Source: Bacteroidota bacterium (GTDB lineage Bacteria > Bacteroidota > Bacteroidia > Cytophagales > Cytophagaceae). Taken from it: a stretch of DNA of 26,990 nucleotides. Positions 1 through 8,049 of the stretch are shown one piece after another. The stretch covers positions 1 to 26,990 of the forward strand of contig JAEYZG010000003.1 of the NCBI GenBank assembly GCA_023428135.1, given 5' to 3'. How positions within the stretch are numbered: the first letter of the stretch is position 1; every line of letters begins with the position of its first letter. Below the pieces are notes generated by a model. That model made no database searches. It was given only the letters and a program-made list of their open reading frames with translations, and was not told where the DNA came from. Made by a program: the position numbers and the translations under genes.

Positions 1-77
1 AACTGTGATTTTTGTGATTTAAATGATGGACTGTGATCCGGCTTGGCTAATTAGAAAATTTGATCTGATTGAGATTC

Positions 78-580
78 GCCTGTACGGTTTTGAAAAGAAT
101 TTTTTAGGCTATACGAGACTCCGAATCCGGCCGGACGACATTGGGAATATTTGGTCGGCCGGAAAATCGTCTGTACGGATTCAAAATGGGTTTTGCGGAC
201 GTATACGAGAACTGAAATTCCGTCCTGGAGGCCAGGTCGAGAATTTGGGAAATTGATCGCCCTGGGAATCGCCTGTACGATTTTAAAAAGATTTTTTTCC
301 GGCTGTACATGACACCGAAATTCAGAAATCCGTCCGGATGTAAAATGAGGAAATTTTGGTCGGCAGGAGAATCGCCTGTACAGTTTTGAAAATAATTTTT
401 CCGGCTGTACGGGACACCAGAATCTGGCCAGACGAAGACTGGAATAATTTTATCGGGGGAATTCGTCTGTACGAATTTAAAATGGAATTTGTCCGTGTAT
501 ACGAGGACGGAAAAATCAGAAACCTGGCCGGACAAAATTGAGAGAGTTCATCGGTCCATGGCTCGTCTGTACGGATTCTA
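78..580. repeat. Degenerate tandem repeat array, ~91-103 bp units
   Basis: Six copies of a core resembling GCCTGTACGGTTTTGAAAA begin at 78, 169, 271, 374, 465 and 565, giving spacings of 91, 102, 103, 91 and 100 bp. About 25-35 bp after most of these a second core resembling GGCTGTACGAGACACCGAAA follows (near 107, 197, 301, 403 and 494). Between units lie GC-rich blocks such as CCGGCCGGAC (127-136) and GTCGGCCGG (154-162), which can pair with each other. Open frames on both strands across this stretch are low in complexity and follow the repeat, so I read them as non-coding. The array may extend to the left of the window. The family is not one I recognise by name. Confidence 0.8.
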
Positions 581-959
581 TATTGATTTAACAGTCAAAT
601 CTTTAATATGTACTTATGTTGTATAATTTATATTATGTTAAATAGCGGTTCTCGAAATCCACCCATATATTAAATATTAGTCTACTACTTATATAATGAC
701 AAAAGATTTCATTATCCATAAAACACATCCTTCTCTTCTTTAGCCTAAAATATTGTTGACAGTTTTGGGCTCAACTAAGCCGCTTAACTTGTATTTTTTT
801 AATTTTAAGAACTATTATTTCGCCATTATATCAGCTTCATTTTTGATTTTCTAACTATACCCATATCCATTTACATTTTTTGACCTGTATTATTCCTTTC
901 TTTGATTCTATCCTGATTACTGGGGCAAAAATTTAAATATCTTAAAAAAAACTTTTGTT
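581..959. other. AT-rich intergenic region without recognisable gene
   Basis: This stretch between the repeat array and the end of the sulfotransferase-like gene is very AT-rich. I found no convincing open frame, RNA gene or strong hairpin; a four-base-pair stem at 768-781 is too weak to call. It lies downstream of the minus-strand sulfotransferase gene, and no clear intrinsic terminator for that gene is visible. Confidence 0.6.
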
Positions 960-1781
960 TTACCTTTTCAGGTTAATTCGCTCTGGTACGTATCCTAATG
1001 ATTCCAGCATTTGCCAGTCTATAGTTATTTCCAGAGTCCTCAGCATTGCTGGCGTCAATGTTCTCATATATTCTTTTTCCCGATAAAACTCCCTGCCGAA
1101 ATGCTCAAAATGAATCTGCATTTCTGTATTGTCCCAATGTGTCGGAAGTACAATTTTCTCTATGGATTTAGGATAATCCTTTACCGGGTTAAGATTAAAC
1201 TTATTCTTTAACCCTCTAAGTATTAAAGGTTGATTTTCAATAAGATCTTCCTGTCTGATAACAACGGCTTGTCCTGGATAGTTCTGCTCCAGTCCAATCC
1301 AGGATTTATATTTTATGTTAAATAGATTCACCGATTCTTCAAGTACTTTCAGGTATTTCTTTTCTTCGTTTTTATATTTTAATTGCCACCCGGAAATCCT
1401 TAGTACACTTGCTGCCCAGGCATATGGATTTTTAATTGAAATCAGAAATATCATCGCTTCTCTGACGATACAATCTTTAAGCATATCTGCTATTGATTTT
1501 ATATAATCCATCTGCTTCCTATCATCTCGAACAGTCGTTCTGGAACTTTTGGACCAGGTCGCTTCAATAAGTTTTTCATGTATAAGATCCTCTTCTATTA
1601 TAAGCTCATTTCTTAAATTTTTATAGTCCACAGGCAGACTATGTTTGTCCCCCAGAACATGCATCAGCACTTCTGTATTTGAAAAATTTTCTTTTATCAA
1701 GGCCCGGATAAGGTTGGTTCCTGTTCTTATTTCACCATATTGTTTGATAAAACAGATATTCTGGTTCTGGTTTTCAGGCAT
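960..1781 (-). CDS. Sulfotransferase-like P-loop protein
   Basis: A 273-residue protein, probably a cytoplasmic sulfotransferase using PAPS to sulfate a glycan or lipid head group. The N-terminus carries YGEIRTGTN at about residues 15-23, the place and form of the 5'-phosphosulfate loop in bacterial sulfotransferases. The segment ISIKNPYAWAASVLRIS at about 114-130 matches the 3'-phosphate binding strand and helix, and a VIRQEDLI stretch later resembles the family's RYEDL motif. There is no signal peptide. The start overlaps the end of the upstream glycosyltransferase by 8 bp, which implies one transcript and translational coupling. Together they suggest modification of a surface or extracellular glycan. 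Substrate cannot be told from sequence; it could also be a nucleotide-binding relative without sulfotransferase activity. Confidence 0.7.
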   Translation of the reverse strand: MPENQNQNICFIKQYGEIRTGTNLIRALIKENFSNTEVLMHVLGDKHSLPVDYKNLRNELIIEEDLIHEKLIEATWSKSSRTTVRDDRKQMDYIKSIADMLKDCIVREAMIFLISIKNPYAWAASVLRISGWQLKYKNEEKKYLKVLEESVNLFNIKYKSWIGLEQNYPGQAVVIRQEDLIENQPLILRGLKNKFNLNPVKDYPKSIEKIVLPTHWDNTEMQIHFEHFGREFYREKEYMRTLTPAMLRTLEITIDWQMLESLGYVPERINLKR

Positions 1782-2997
1782 AAACTCCAGAAGTTAGTTT
1801 CAGGAATAAATCTTTCCACTGTATTGCTACTTCATCTCTATGGTAGGCTTTGTTTTGGGTCACTAGTAAGCCCTGTCTTTGCAAATGCTCATAATGCAAT
1901 TTATCCGCATAAAGTCGTTCAAGTGATTTACTCAATGCTTCAGGAGAAACTTCAGCTCCTTCAAGCATCGTATATCCGCATGTTTTTCTTGTAATTGGCA
2001 TTAATTCCGCAGCTTCTTTCCAGATATTTGCACAGGCACTATGATCTGGCACAACCTGAGGAGCCCCGGTTGCTGCATGTTCAAAACTTACAAGTCCCCA
2101 ACCTTCACCCATGGAAGTATTTACCCCTACATCGCAGGCATTATAGATAAGGTTCAAATGTTCACAAGGAACTTCAGGGTGCTGTTTCCCTTCTGCTGTG
2201 TAAATAATCCTTTTTTTAAGACCAAGCTCCCTCACCATTTTTTCTACCTCTGTAAAAGAATTTTTCGTGGACATGTGCAGATAGAGCCGAACATCATCAG
2301 GCTTGCCTTCAGCAAATTTTGCGAATCCTTTCAATGTTATGTCTATTCTTTTTCTAGGTTGATTTCTATTAGCGTTTAAAACCCAGAAACCTTTCCAGAT
2401 TGACGGCTTATCGGGGAACAGTTCCTTTCTTGCTGCCAGCCGCCTTAAGGAAGAAGGCAATGCCTCCCCTCCTAATTGATAAAATTTATCTTCAGAAAGC
2501 GGATGTGGAATTACAGCTATATTATGAAAGGGTTTGTTCTGGGATACTCCTGCCTTTTGCGCGGCGCTTCTTACTGCATCATATCCAAATTCATTAAATA
2601 CAACAAGCGCATCAAGACAAGTTAATTGTCGGATAATATCTATCTGCAGAATATTTCCGTCAAGTGGTGTATAACCAACAAGGATTGCTTTATGATTGCT
2701 CTTGAAAAGAGACTTCGTAAATCTGGGAATAATCCAGGGATCATGGTAAATTAAAATAGCTTCGGGTTTAAGGTCATTGACTAGACTTTGAAGGCTTTCT
2801 TCAGCAAAAATATCTATAGGTGAGGTATTATGGTGCAGAATAAATCTGGATGTTTTGATGGTTTCTTTACTCTTCTCATCTGTATCAAATCCGAGGATGT
2901 GCACCTCAAATATTTCAGAAAGTTCTTCAGCTATTATTCTTGTAATACGTGACAGCCCGGTTGCTTGGCTGACTTGACCTATGATGAGTATTTTCAT
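1774..2997 (-). CDS. GT-B fold glycosyltransferase (GT4-like)
   Basis: A 407-residue protein expected to move a sugar from a nucleotide donor onto a glycan or lipid acceptor in the cytoplasm. The N-terminal MKILIIGQVS strand is a typical first Rossmann strand. In the C-terminal half, NRNQPRKRID at about residues 210-219 resembles the GT4 motif contacting donor phosphates. GEGWGLVSFEHAATG at about 297-311 is the characteristic donor-binding loop ending in the E-x7-E-like region. No signal peptide or membrane helix is apparent. The gene overlaps the downstream sulfotransferase by 8 bp. Upstream, a strong terminator ends only about 14 bases before the start codon, leaving no space for an ordinary promoter, so expression probably depends on read-through or on a promoter overlapping that hairpin. 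No Shine-Dalgarno is seen. The sugar and acceptor are unknown. Confidence 0.85.
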   Translation of the reverse strand: MKILIIGQVSQATGLSRITRIIAEELSEIFEVHILGFDTDEKSKETIKTSRFILHHNTSPIDIFAEESLQSLVNDLKPEAILIYHDPWIIPRFTKSLFKSNHKAILVGYTPLDGNILQIDIIRQLTCLDALVVFNEFGYDAVRSAAQKAGVSQNKPFHNIAVIPHPLSEDKFYQLGGEALPSSLRRLAARKELFPDKPSIWKGFWVLNANRNQPRKRIDITLKGFAKFAEGKPDDVRLYLHMSTKNSFTEVEKMVRELGLKKRIIYTAEGKQHPEVPCEHLNLIYNACDVGVNTSMGEGWGLVSFEHAATGAPQVVPDHSACANIWKEAAELMPITRKTCGYTMLEGAEVSPEALSKSLERLYADKLHYEHLQRQGLLVTQNKAYHRDEVAIQWKDLFLKLTSGVYA

Positions 2998-3011
2998 ATT
3001 GATTCATTTGT

Positions 3012-3055
3012 AAAAAAAGAATAACCGAAGCGTCTTGTCGTCCGCTTCGGTTATT
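3012..3055 (-). terminator. Intrinsic terminator after the MACPF gene
   Basis: A perfect 13-bp stem pairs 3020-3032 with 3043-3055 around a 10-base loop. Read on the minus strand it is followed by C and seven U residues (3018-3012). It lies 21 bp past the stop of the MACPF gene and ends about 14 bp before the glycosyltransferase start. A run of five T on the plus side would also allow some termination in the other direction. Confidence 0.9.
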
Positions 3056-3075
3056 TTTACCTGGAATATTTATTA

Positions 3076-4635
3076 TTATGATAACACTCCGAAATTACTT
3101 GGAGATTTTTTGATATGCTCTTCTCCATGGTTGGAATATAATAATACTTCAGCAGCGGTATCTATACTTTTTGCATCATAGGCCCAATCCATTACATAAT
3201 CGAATTGTTCAATGGCTGTTCCCGGAAGTTGTCCGTGCTTGCTGATGCAGACATAATTAACTATTCCGGTTACTCCTGTATAGCCGAAATAATGCTTCCA
3301 CCCACTAAGGGTTGCTCCGCAGGAGTATAACCATGTTGCGAATTCCGTGGTAGGATAATTCATAAGATCGACTGCAAAGCCTGCTATTACAACTGTATAG
3401 TTTGTCTGAATGATCTCGTTGATGTCATTCATGATATGATCATATACATTTTGTTCTGTTTCCAGCGAATAGGTATCCACATAATACATGTGACTCATTA
3501 TGACTTCCATGGTATCGCTGTCGAATATTGCTATCTGAAATCCTCCGACTGGCATTACGAAGTCGTATCCATTCCAATTATAAACCTTTGGATGTGGGGC
3601 AACCGGAACAGGCTCAGGAAGTACTATGTCCCCATTTACAATGATGCAGGAAGAAGTGATATAATTTCCTCCATCCGGTCCTTGTCCGAAATTTACATCG
3701 GCATTGGCAGTGACAACAATGGCACTGTTGGTATAAACTTTAATGGCCTCTGCAATGGCAGAAGCAGTATCTCCTGTAAACAGCTCCGATAATGGAGTCA
3801 GTTGAAATAAAATGATGGAAGGATTTTCCATTACTGCCGACCTCCAATAGGTAAAAACAGAATTTTCTGAATCTCCAAAGCCGGGATTCAGCGCTTCCAA
3901 AGTAGATGTGTCGCCACCTTCTGCTGCGACTTTTACAATTCTGTTTTCAGCCCATTGTTCTCCGAGCTGGTTCCAGATAGCTTCTGCCTCTGCTTTGGTT
4001 GAAAAGAATACGCCTTTATATTCAAGTGCAAGGTTGGCCTGTACTTGTGTTTGGTCGCTACTGAAGCTCTGATCTATGGCTACGAAGTATGAAAGGTTTC
4101 CTCCTACCGTTGCTTTAGAGATAAAGTGCGTGCCAAATTTCCTGAAGACGGCAAAGAAACATTCTTTGTTTTCATTGGTGTATTTAGACGGAAGGTTCTG
4201 GACTGCGGGATCTTCAGTAAAAGAAGTTGAAAGCCATTGTGAATTGGTGCTGTTCATTAGCAATTGCCAGCTCTGATAATTAGCTTCTGACACACCATAG
4301 TAATAATTGTTTTCCGTGTTAAAAGATTGAGAATAGGCCATATTGAATTCGCCGCTGAATCCTCCCGCCGATCCGGACAAGCCTGCCTTGGCTGAGAAGT
4401 AACTCTGGAATTGCTGACGTGTGGTGAAAACGTTGGTTGATCCGGATGTATCATTTTGAGTTAAAACTGTAGTATTGTCCGGAACCTGATAGGTGATGCC
4501 AGTGGGTGGATAAGTATACTCTGTTGCGTCTTGTTTTTTATGGGTAAAGAGCTGGAAAGTAATGGATGATTCGTTGTACTCTCCCATAATGTTGAAGCCA
4601 AAGCCGAGAATTTCTGCTCCTGGAATAGTGTTCAT
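3076..4635 (-). CDS. MACPF/perforin-domain protein with C-terminal ILEI/PANDER-like domain
   Basis: A 519-residue protein without signal peptide or lipobox. Residues about 60-305 form a membrane-attack-complex/perforin domain: FRKFGTHFISKATVGG (about 164-179) fits the family signature GTH-x7-GG, and the glycine/serine-rich GLSGSAGGFSG (85-95) precedes the region that normally becomes a membrane hairpin. Residues about 358-480 resemble the ILEI/PANDER (FAM3) domain: GGFQIAIFDSDTMEVI, then a helix, a strand VVIAGFAVD, then LYSCGATLSGW and a final VCISKHGQLPGTAIEQ. That domain is known from secreted animal signalling proteins and as an accessory domain in some enzymes, so a fusion to MACPF would be unusual. 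The family normally oligomerises into membrane pores. Upstream lies a protease gene 47 bp away in the same direction, and a terminator follows. It has a strong Shine-Dalgarno, unlike its neighbours. The MACPF call is firm, the C-terminal call is by pattern only, and the target is unknown. Confidence 0.88.
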   Translation of the reverse strand: MNTIPGAEILGFGFNIMGEYNESSITFQLFTHKKQDATEYTYPPTGITYQVPDNTTVLTQNDTSGSTNVFTTRQQFQSYFSAKAGLSGSAGGFSGEFNMAYSQSFNTENNYYYGVSEANYQSWQLLMNSTNSQWLSTSFTEDPAVQNLPSKYTNENKECFFAVFRKFGTHFISKATVGGNLSYFVAIDQSFSSDQTQVQANLALEYKGVFFSTKAEAEAIWNQLGEQWAENRIVKVAAEGGDTSTLEALNPGFGDSENSVFTYWRSAVMENPSIILFQLTPLSELFTGDTASAIAEAIKVYTNSAIVVTANADVNFGQGPDGGNYITSSCIIVNGDIVLPEPVPVAPHPKVYNWNGYDFVMPVGGFQIAIFDSDTMEVIMSHMYYVDTYSLETEQNVYDHIMNDINEIIQTNYTVVIAGFAVDLMNYPTTEFATWLYSCGATLSGWKHYFGYTGVTGIVNYVCISKHGQLPGTAIEQFDYVMDWAYDAKSIDTAAEVLLYSNHGEEHIKKSPSNFGVLS

Positions 4636-4648
4636 AATGCCTCCTTTT
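4636..4648 (-). promoter_or_regulatory. Canonical Shine-Dalgarno before the MACPF gene
   Basis: On the minus strand AAGGAGG stands four bases before the MACPF start codon, preceded by a run of A. All other genes in the window that I inspected start without a recognisable Shine-Dalgarno, as is usual in Bacteroidota. This site supports the chosen start and suggests unusually strong or differently controlled translation, or origin outside the lineage. Confidence 0.8.
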
Positions 4649-4682
4649 TTATAGTGGTTAAAAATTTATTTAAAATAATAGG

Positions 4683-5600
4683 TTAAGCAAGTTGGCAACC
4701 ATAAGAGTTAAGTGAGGTAGACCCCATGTGAATACCCACGAGCATATTATCTTTTTCTGCTATATAAGCTGCCCCCGAATCTCCAGTTTGGGTGATCTTT
4801 CCGCTTAATTCAATGAGATTATCAAACCATGCATATTGATTACTATCATTGAAATTAATTGGGCCAACCTGAAATTTTAAACTAGTTATTTTGGCCTTTT
4901 TAATAGTTCCGGTCTTTGCTCCTACGACACTTACCTTTTCTCCTACAACAGGAGCGCGGATTCCTGCTGGGGTACAAAGACCTATAATGTCAGGTGAGCC
5001 CTGTTGTTGATCTATAGGAATCCATGCAAGGTCCTGAGTGTTAAAAGTCGGAAAGTTAGTGTTGGGATCCGTGTACAGGGTCAGATTTACAAATTGAGGA
5101 GCACCTTCTACCAATATATTTGGAATTAATATAGTTGGCTGGTAAACGCCTTTTTGGTTTTGTCCATTTACTGATAGTACATGGTTACAGGACAACAAAC
5201 TGTATACTCCCTGCCATTCAATATTTACCCCTAAGGTTCCTGTATAAATATTACGGAAGCCCTGTATCTGATATCCGCCCGGGCATGGCCTTTGTTTGCT
5301 GGTATTACTTTCAAGTTTAAAAGGGCCGCTTTCAACCACGTCTGTTGGTATAGATATTTTTCTACCTACTTCAGGTTTGGCTAAATGAAGTTCCACTTCT
5401 TCCGGTATGAGAAAATCCGTATTGCTTAATTTAGACTTGGCCATTTTTTTAACAACATAAGTCACTACAGACCACTGCTCCGTTTCTTTTCCTGCAATTA
5501 CTTTTTTACCTACTTTCATTCCTACTATGTTTCTGTTTTTAGTAAGCCATGGACGTAAGCCTGCAAGTATTGATTCTACATCTTCTAATTTTAAATCCAT
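4683..5600 (-). CDS. Trypsin-like serine protease (NAL1-like fold)
   Basis: A 305-residue protein with an apparently complete chymotrypsin-fold catalytic triad: His140 in LLSCNHVLS, Asp190 in NTQDLAWIPI, and Ser275 in TQTGDSGAAYI. The N-terminal about 90 residues (GMKVGKKVIAG near 27-37, then VVTYVVKKM near 45-53, and IPTDVVE at 84-90) match the preamble found in bacterial relatives of plant NAL1 peptidases. No signal peptide is present, so it should act in the cytoplasm or leave by a non-Sec route. The protein ends 30 residues after Ser275, somewhat early for a trypsin fold, so a small C-terminal truncation is possible. It lies 47 bp upstream of the MACPF gene with no terminator between, which suggests co-transcription. 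Proteolytic maturation or degradation of the MACPF protein is an attractive but unproven role. The start has only A-rich sequence before it. Confidence 0.8.
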   Translation of the reverse strand: MDLKLEDVESILAGLRPWLTKNRNIVGMKVGKKVIAGKETEQWSVVTYVVKKMAKSKLSNTDFLIPEEVELHLAKPEVGRKISIPTDVVESGPFKLESNTSKQRPCPGGYQIQGFRNIYTGTLGVNIEWQGVYSLLSCNHVLSVNGQNQKGVYQPTILIPNILVEGAPQFVNLTLYTDPNTNFPTFNTQDLAWIPIDQQQGSPDIIGLCTPAGIRAPVVGEKVSVVGAKTGTIKKAKITSLKFQVGPINFNDSNQYAWFDNLIELSGKITQTGDSGAAYIAEKDNMLVGIHMGSTSLNSYGCQLA

Positions 5601-6212
5601 CTTTTATCTTTTAAAGTAAAATGTAATGCAACCCACATGTTATTGGGTTAACATGGGCAATATTTTTTTGAATCAGTATTAAATCGGATACTGAATTAAA
5701 ATAGAATTTACTGAAGACTTAAAAGTAAATCTTTACTGATCAACAGATAAAAGAAACTGCCCGGGATGCGTCTCTCCTATTGTTTGTTATAAGAAATCTT
5801 GAAAGCCACAAGAATAAAATGAGTGAAATCTTTTCTAATCTTTTCTTAATGGCTAAACTGAAATATAAATTATTAAAACTGGTAGTGGCAGGTTCTCCAG
5901 CTGATCGAAAACCTAAATGTTGCGCTATATAAATACTTTTTAAACTAACATGCAAGGGCTACCAATATATTTTTTATCTATTTGATCTTTTAATATTATA
6001 TCTTTTTATAAACACCATTTAATTGTTGACATTTATGAATTTCAATCAATATAATTTTAAGATTTTTAAACATTTTTGATTGAATCGGGTTGCACTCAGT
6101 TAGTGTTATTGCTGGGTGCAGAGGAACTATTTTTTTATAATGAGAGATAAATTGGAACTCAGGATTTTTAAAACCAGATTTAATTCATTGTTTAACTTTA
6201 AACCTATATACC
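5601..6212. other. Intergenic region with doubtful small ORFs and a leader hairpin
   Basis: This divergent spacer between the protease gene and the T9SS-sorted protein gene must hold both promoters, but I found no clear TTTG/TAnnTTTG pair for either. The middle part (about 5733-5955) is open on both strands: 71 codons with an ATG on the minus strand and 64 codons without a good start on the plus strand. Neither resembles a family I know. A 7-bp stem (5636-5642 with 5649-5655) lies just upstream of the protease. A stronger hairpin at 6091-6120 is listed separately. Confidence 0.5.
6091..6120 (+). promoter_or_regulatory. Hairpin in the likely leader of the T9SS-sorted protein gene
   Basis: TGCACTCAG (6091-6099) pairs with CTGGGTGCA (6112-6120) with one wobble and a 12-base loop. 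Nine bases later a run of seven T follows, then about 70 bases to the start codon. It could be a leader attenuator, a terminator against upstream read-through, or chance. A CATTTTTG at 6071-6078 differs by one base from the Bacteroidota TAnnTTTG promoter element, so the hairpin might be near the transcript start. Confidence 0.35.
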
Positions 6213-8048
6213 ATGATGAAAAATAATGTATTCTTAAATGCAAAATGGAGTCTTATGATTTCAATGGTTTTTCTAACCCTGGTCATTCCATTACAAGCCA
6301 AAAGTAGTGTAAAGAACTCTGCGGATCTCTCTGTTAGCTTGCTTTCAGGAAATCGGAATCCTACCATTTGCTCAGGATCCAGTGTTAAATTAAAAGCAGA
6401 TGCGGGCCCTAAACAAACTGTGAAATGGTTTACAATGCCAGTGGGTGGATCTCCTGTTGGTACTGGTAAAATTTTTATAACTCCTACCCTTACAACTACC
6501 ACTACTTATTATTATGAAACCTATGTATGGGGAATCCCTATCGGTCCTAGAACGGCCATAACGGTAACAGTAATTCCTGCTTCCGGAAAAATCTGGGACA
6601 AAACTTATGGAAGTACACGTCCTGAGGAAGTGTGGACTATCGCTAAGGCAAACGGAGGAGGTTATATATTCGGAGGCACCGGATTTATAATTAAAACAGA
6701 TGAAGACGGATCTGTTGTATGGCAAAATCCTCTGCCAGCCTCTTCCCTGATCGTTTACTCTATTGTACCTTATTCCAATGGAAGTGGTTACCTTGCCGGA
6801 GGATTAACTGAAACAGATTCTACTACATTGGACTGGCAGATTTTTAAACTGGACAATGCAGGAAATATAGTGTGGACAAAAAGCTTTGGCGGTACAGGGC
6901 TTGACGATCTCCTCGAAATTATTCCTGCAAAAAATGGGGGCTTTATTCTTGCAGGAATATCTGAATCCTCAGATGGTGATGTATCTGTTCCTAACAAAGG
7001 ATTTAATGATTTCTGGATAATGAAAATTGATAATTCCGGCAACAAGGTCTGGGATAAATCTTTTGGCGGTTCGGGCCGTGATATTCTGTCTTCTATTGTC
7101 CGCACACATGACGGATATCTACTTGGAGGACGCTCCACCTCTTCTGATGGAGATGTGACAGATGGAAATAACGGAAGAGATGATTTCTGGATTGTAAAAA
7201 CCGATTTGTCAGGTAATAAAATCTGGGATAAATCTTTTGGAGGCTCTTTTGAAGATCAGTTATTTGCTCTGAGCCTAACTCCGGATAATGGATATCTTCT
7301 TGCCGGTCTTACTTTATCTACAGACGGCGACATCACTGACGGAAACAATGGTGAAACTGATGCACTGATCATCAAAGTAGACGCTCTTGGGAATAAAGTT
7401 TGGGATAAAACTTATGGCAGTTCATCTTCTGATAGTTTCTTTGAAATTATACGAACCAAAGATGGTTTCTTATTGGCTGGAGATACCTGGGGGGATGACG
7501 GCGATGTAACAGATGGAAATAATGGACTTAGTGATTTCTGGATTGTAAAAACTGACTTCTGGGGCAATAAACATTTTGACAAAACATACGGAAGCAGTGA
7601 AGCAGATATACTTCATGCCAGCCTTCGCCTTGATAACAAAGGAGTCTTAATTGGCGGTGAGTCGATGGGTTTTGATGGCAATATTACAGATGGAAACAGC
7701 GGCAGCAGAGACTTCCTGGTATTTAAACTGGATCTGAGATGCTTTGACAATGATGATGCAAGAGAAGGTGTTGCTTATGATACTGAAGATGAAGCCCTGG
7801 GTGCTATGGCTTTCCCAAACCCCTTCTCTGATTACCTGAATATAAAATTGCCTGATACTGACAATGGTCCTTTGACAATTGAAATTTCAGACCTTTCAGG
7901 CAGGACTGTAGCTGTATTCAATGAAAGTAATTCTAATTCTGATGCTGAATCTTTAATCAATACTTCAGCATTTGAAAAAGGGTTTTATATTTGCAAGCTC
8001 ATTGTGAACGACAAAGTTGTGGAAACAATTAAAGTGGTAAAACAATAA
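6213..8048 (+). CDS. Secreted repeat (propeller-like) protein with T9SS sorting domain
   Basis: A 611-residue exported protein. Residues 1-29 form a signal peptide (hydrophobic LMISMVFLTLVIPL, cleavage near LQA-K). Residues about 38-121 look like an Ig-like domain beginning with an NPTICSGSSVKLKA pattern common in Bacteroidota adhesins. From about 128 to 510 there are six to seven degenerate repeats of about 60 residues, each like WDKSFGGS-x-D, then GGYLLAG, SSDGDVTDGNNG, and DFWIVKTDxxGNK, which suggests a beta-propeller. The final about 75 residues, from AFPNPFSDYLNIKLP to VVKQ, form a type A T9SS C-terminal sorting domain, so the protein is likely carried to the cell surface or released. 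Asp-rich loops (DGDVTDGNNG) may bind calcium. It stands alone: the upstream neighbour is divergent and a strong terminator follows. No enzymatic motif is seen, and a binding or adhesion role is only inferred. Confidence 0.9.
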   Translation: MMKNNVFLNAKWSLMISMVFLTLVIPLQAKSSVKNSADLSVSLLSGNRNPTICSGSSVKLKADAGPKQTVKWFTMPVGGSPVGTGKIFITPTLTTTTTYYYETYVWGIPIGPRTAITVTVIPASGKIWDKTYGSTRPEEVWTIAKANGGGYIFGGTGFIIKTDEDGSVVWQNPLPASSLIVYSIVPYSNGSGYLAGGLTETDSTTLDWQIFKLDNAGNIVWTKSFGGTGLDDLLEIIPAKNGGFILAGISESSDGDVSVPNKGFNDFWIMKIDNSGNKVWDKSFGGSGRDILSSIVRTHDGYLLGGRSTSSDGDVTDGNNGRDDFWIVKTDLSGNKIWDKSFGGSFEDQLFALSLTPDNGYLLAGLTLSTDGDITDGNNGETDALIIKVDALGNKVWDKTYGSSSSDSFFEIIRTKDGFLLAGDTWGDDGDVTDGNNGLSDFWIVKTDFWGNKHFDKTYGSSEADILHASLRLDNKGVLIGGESMGFDGNITDGNSGSRDFLVFKLDLRCFDNDDAREGVAYDTEDEALGAMAFPNPFSDYLNIKLPDTDNGPLTIEISDLSGRTVAVFNESNSNSDAESLINTSAFEKGFYICKLIVNDKVVETIKVVKQ

Positions 8049-8049
8049 T

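Noticed and set aside
23..541. Open frames on both strands across the left end (77, 143 and 61 codons)
   Set aside because: They follow the degenerate tandem repeat, change frame from unit to unit and show no family pattern.
930..975. Terminator after the sulfotransferase-like gene
   Set aside because: Only a five-pair A/T-rich stem overlapping the stop codon could be found, too weak to call.
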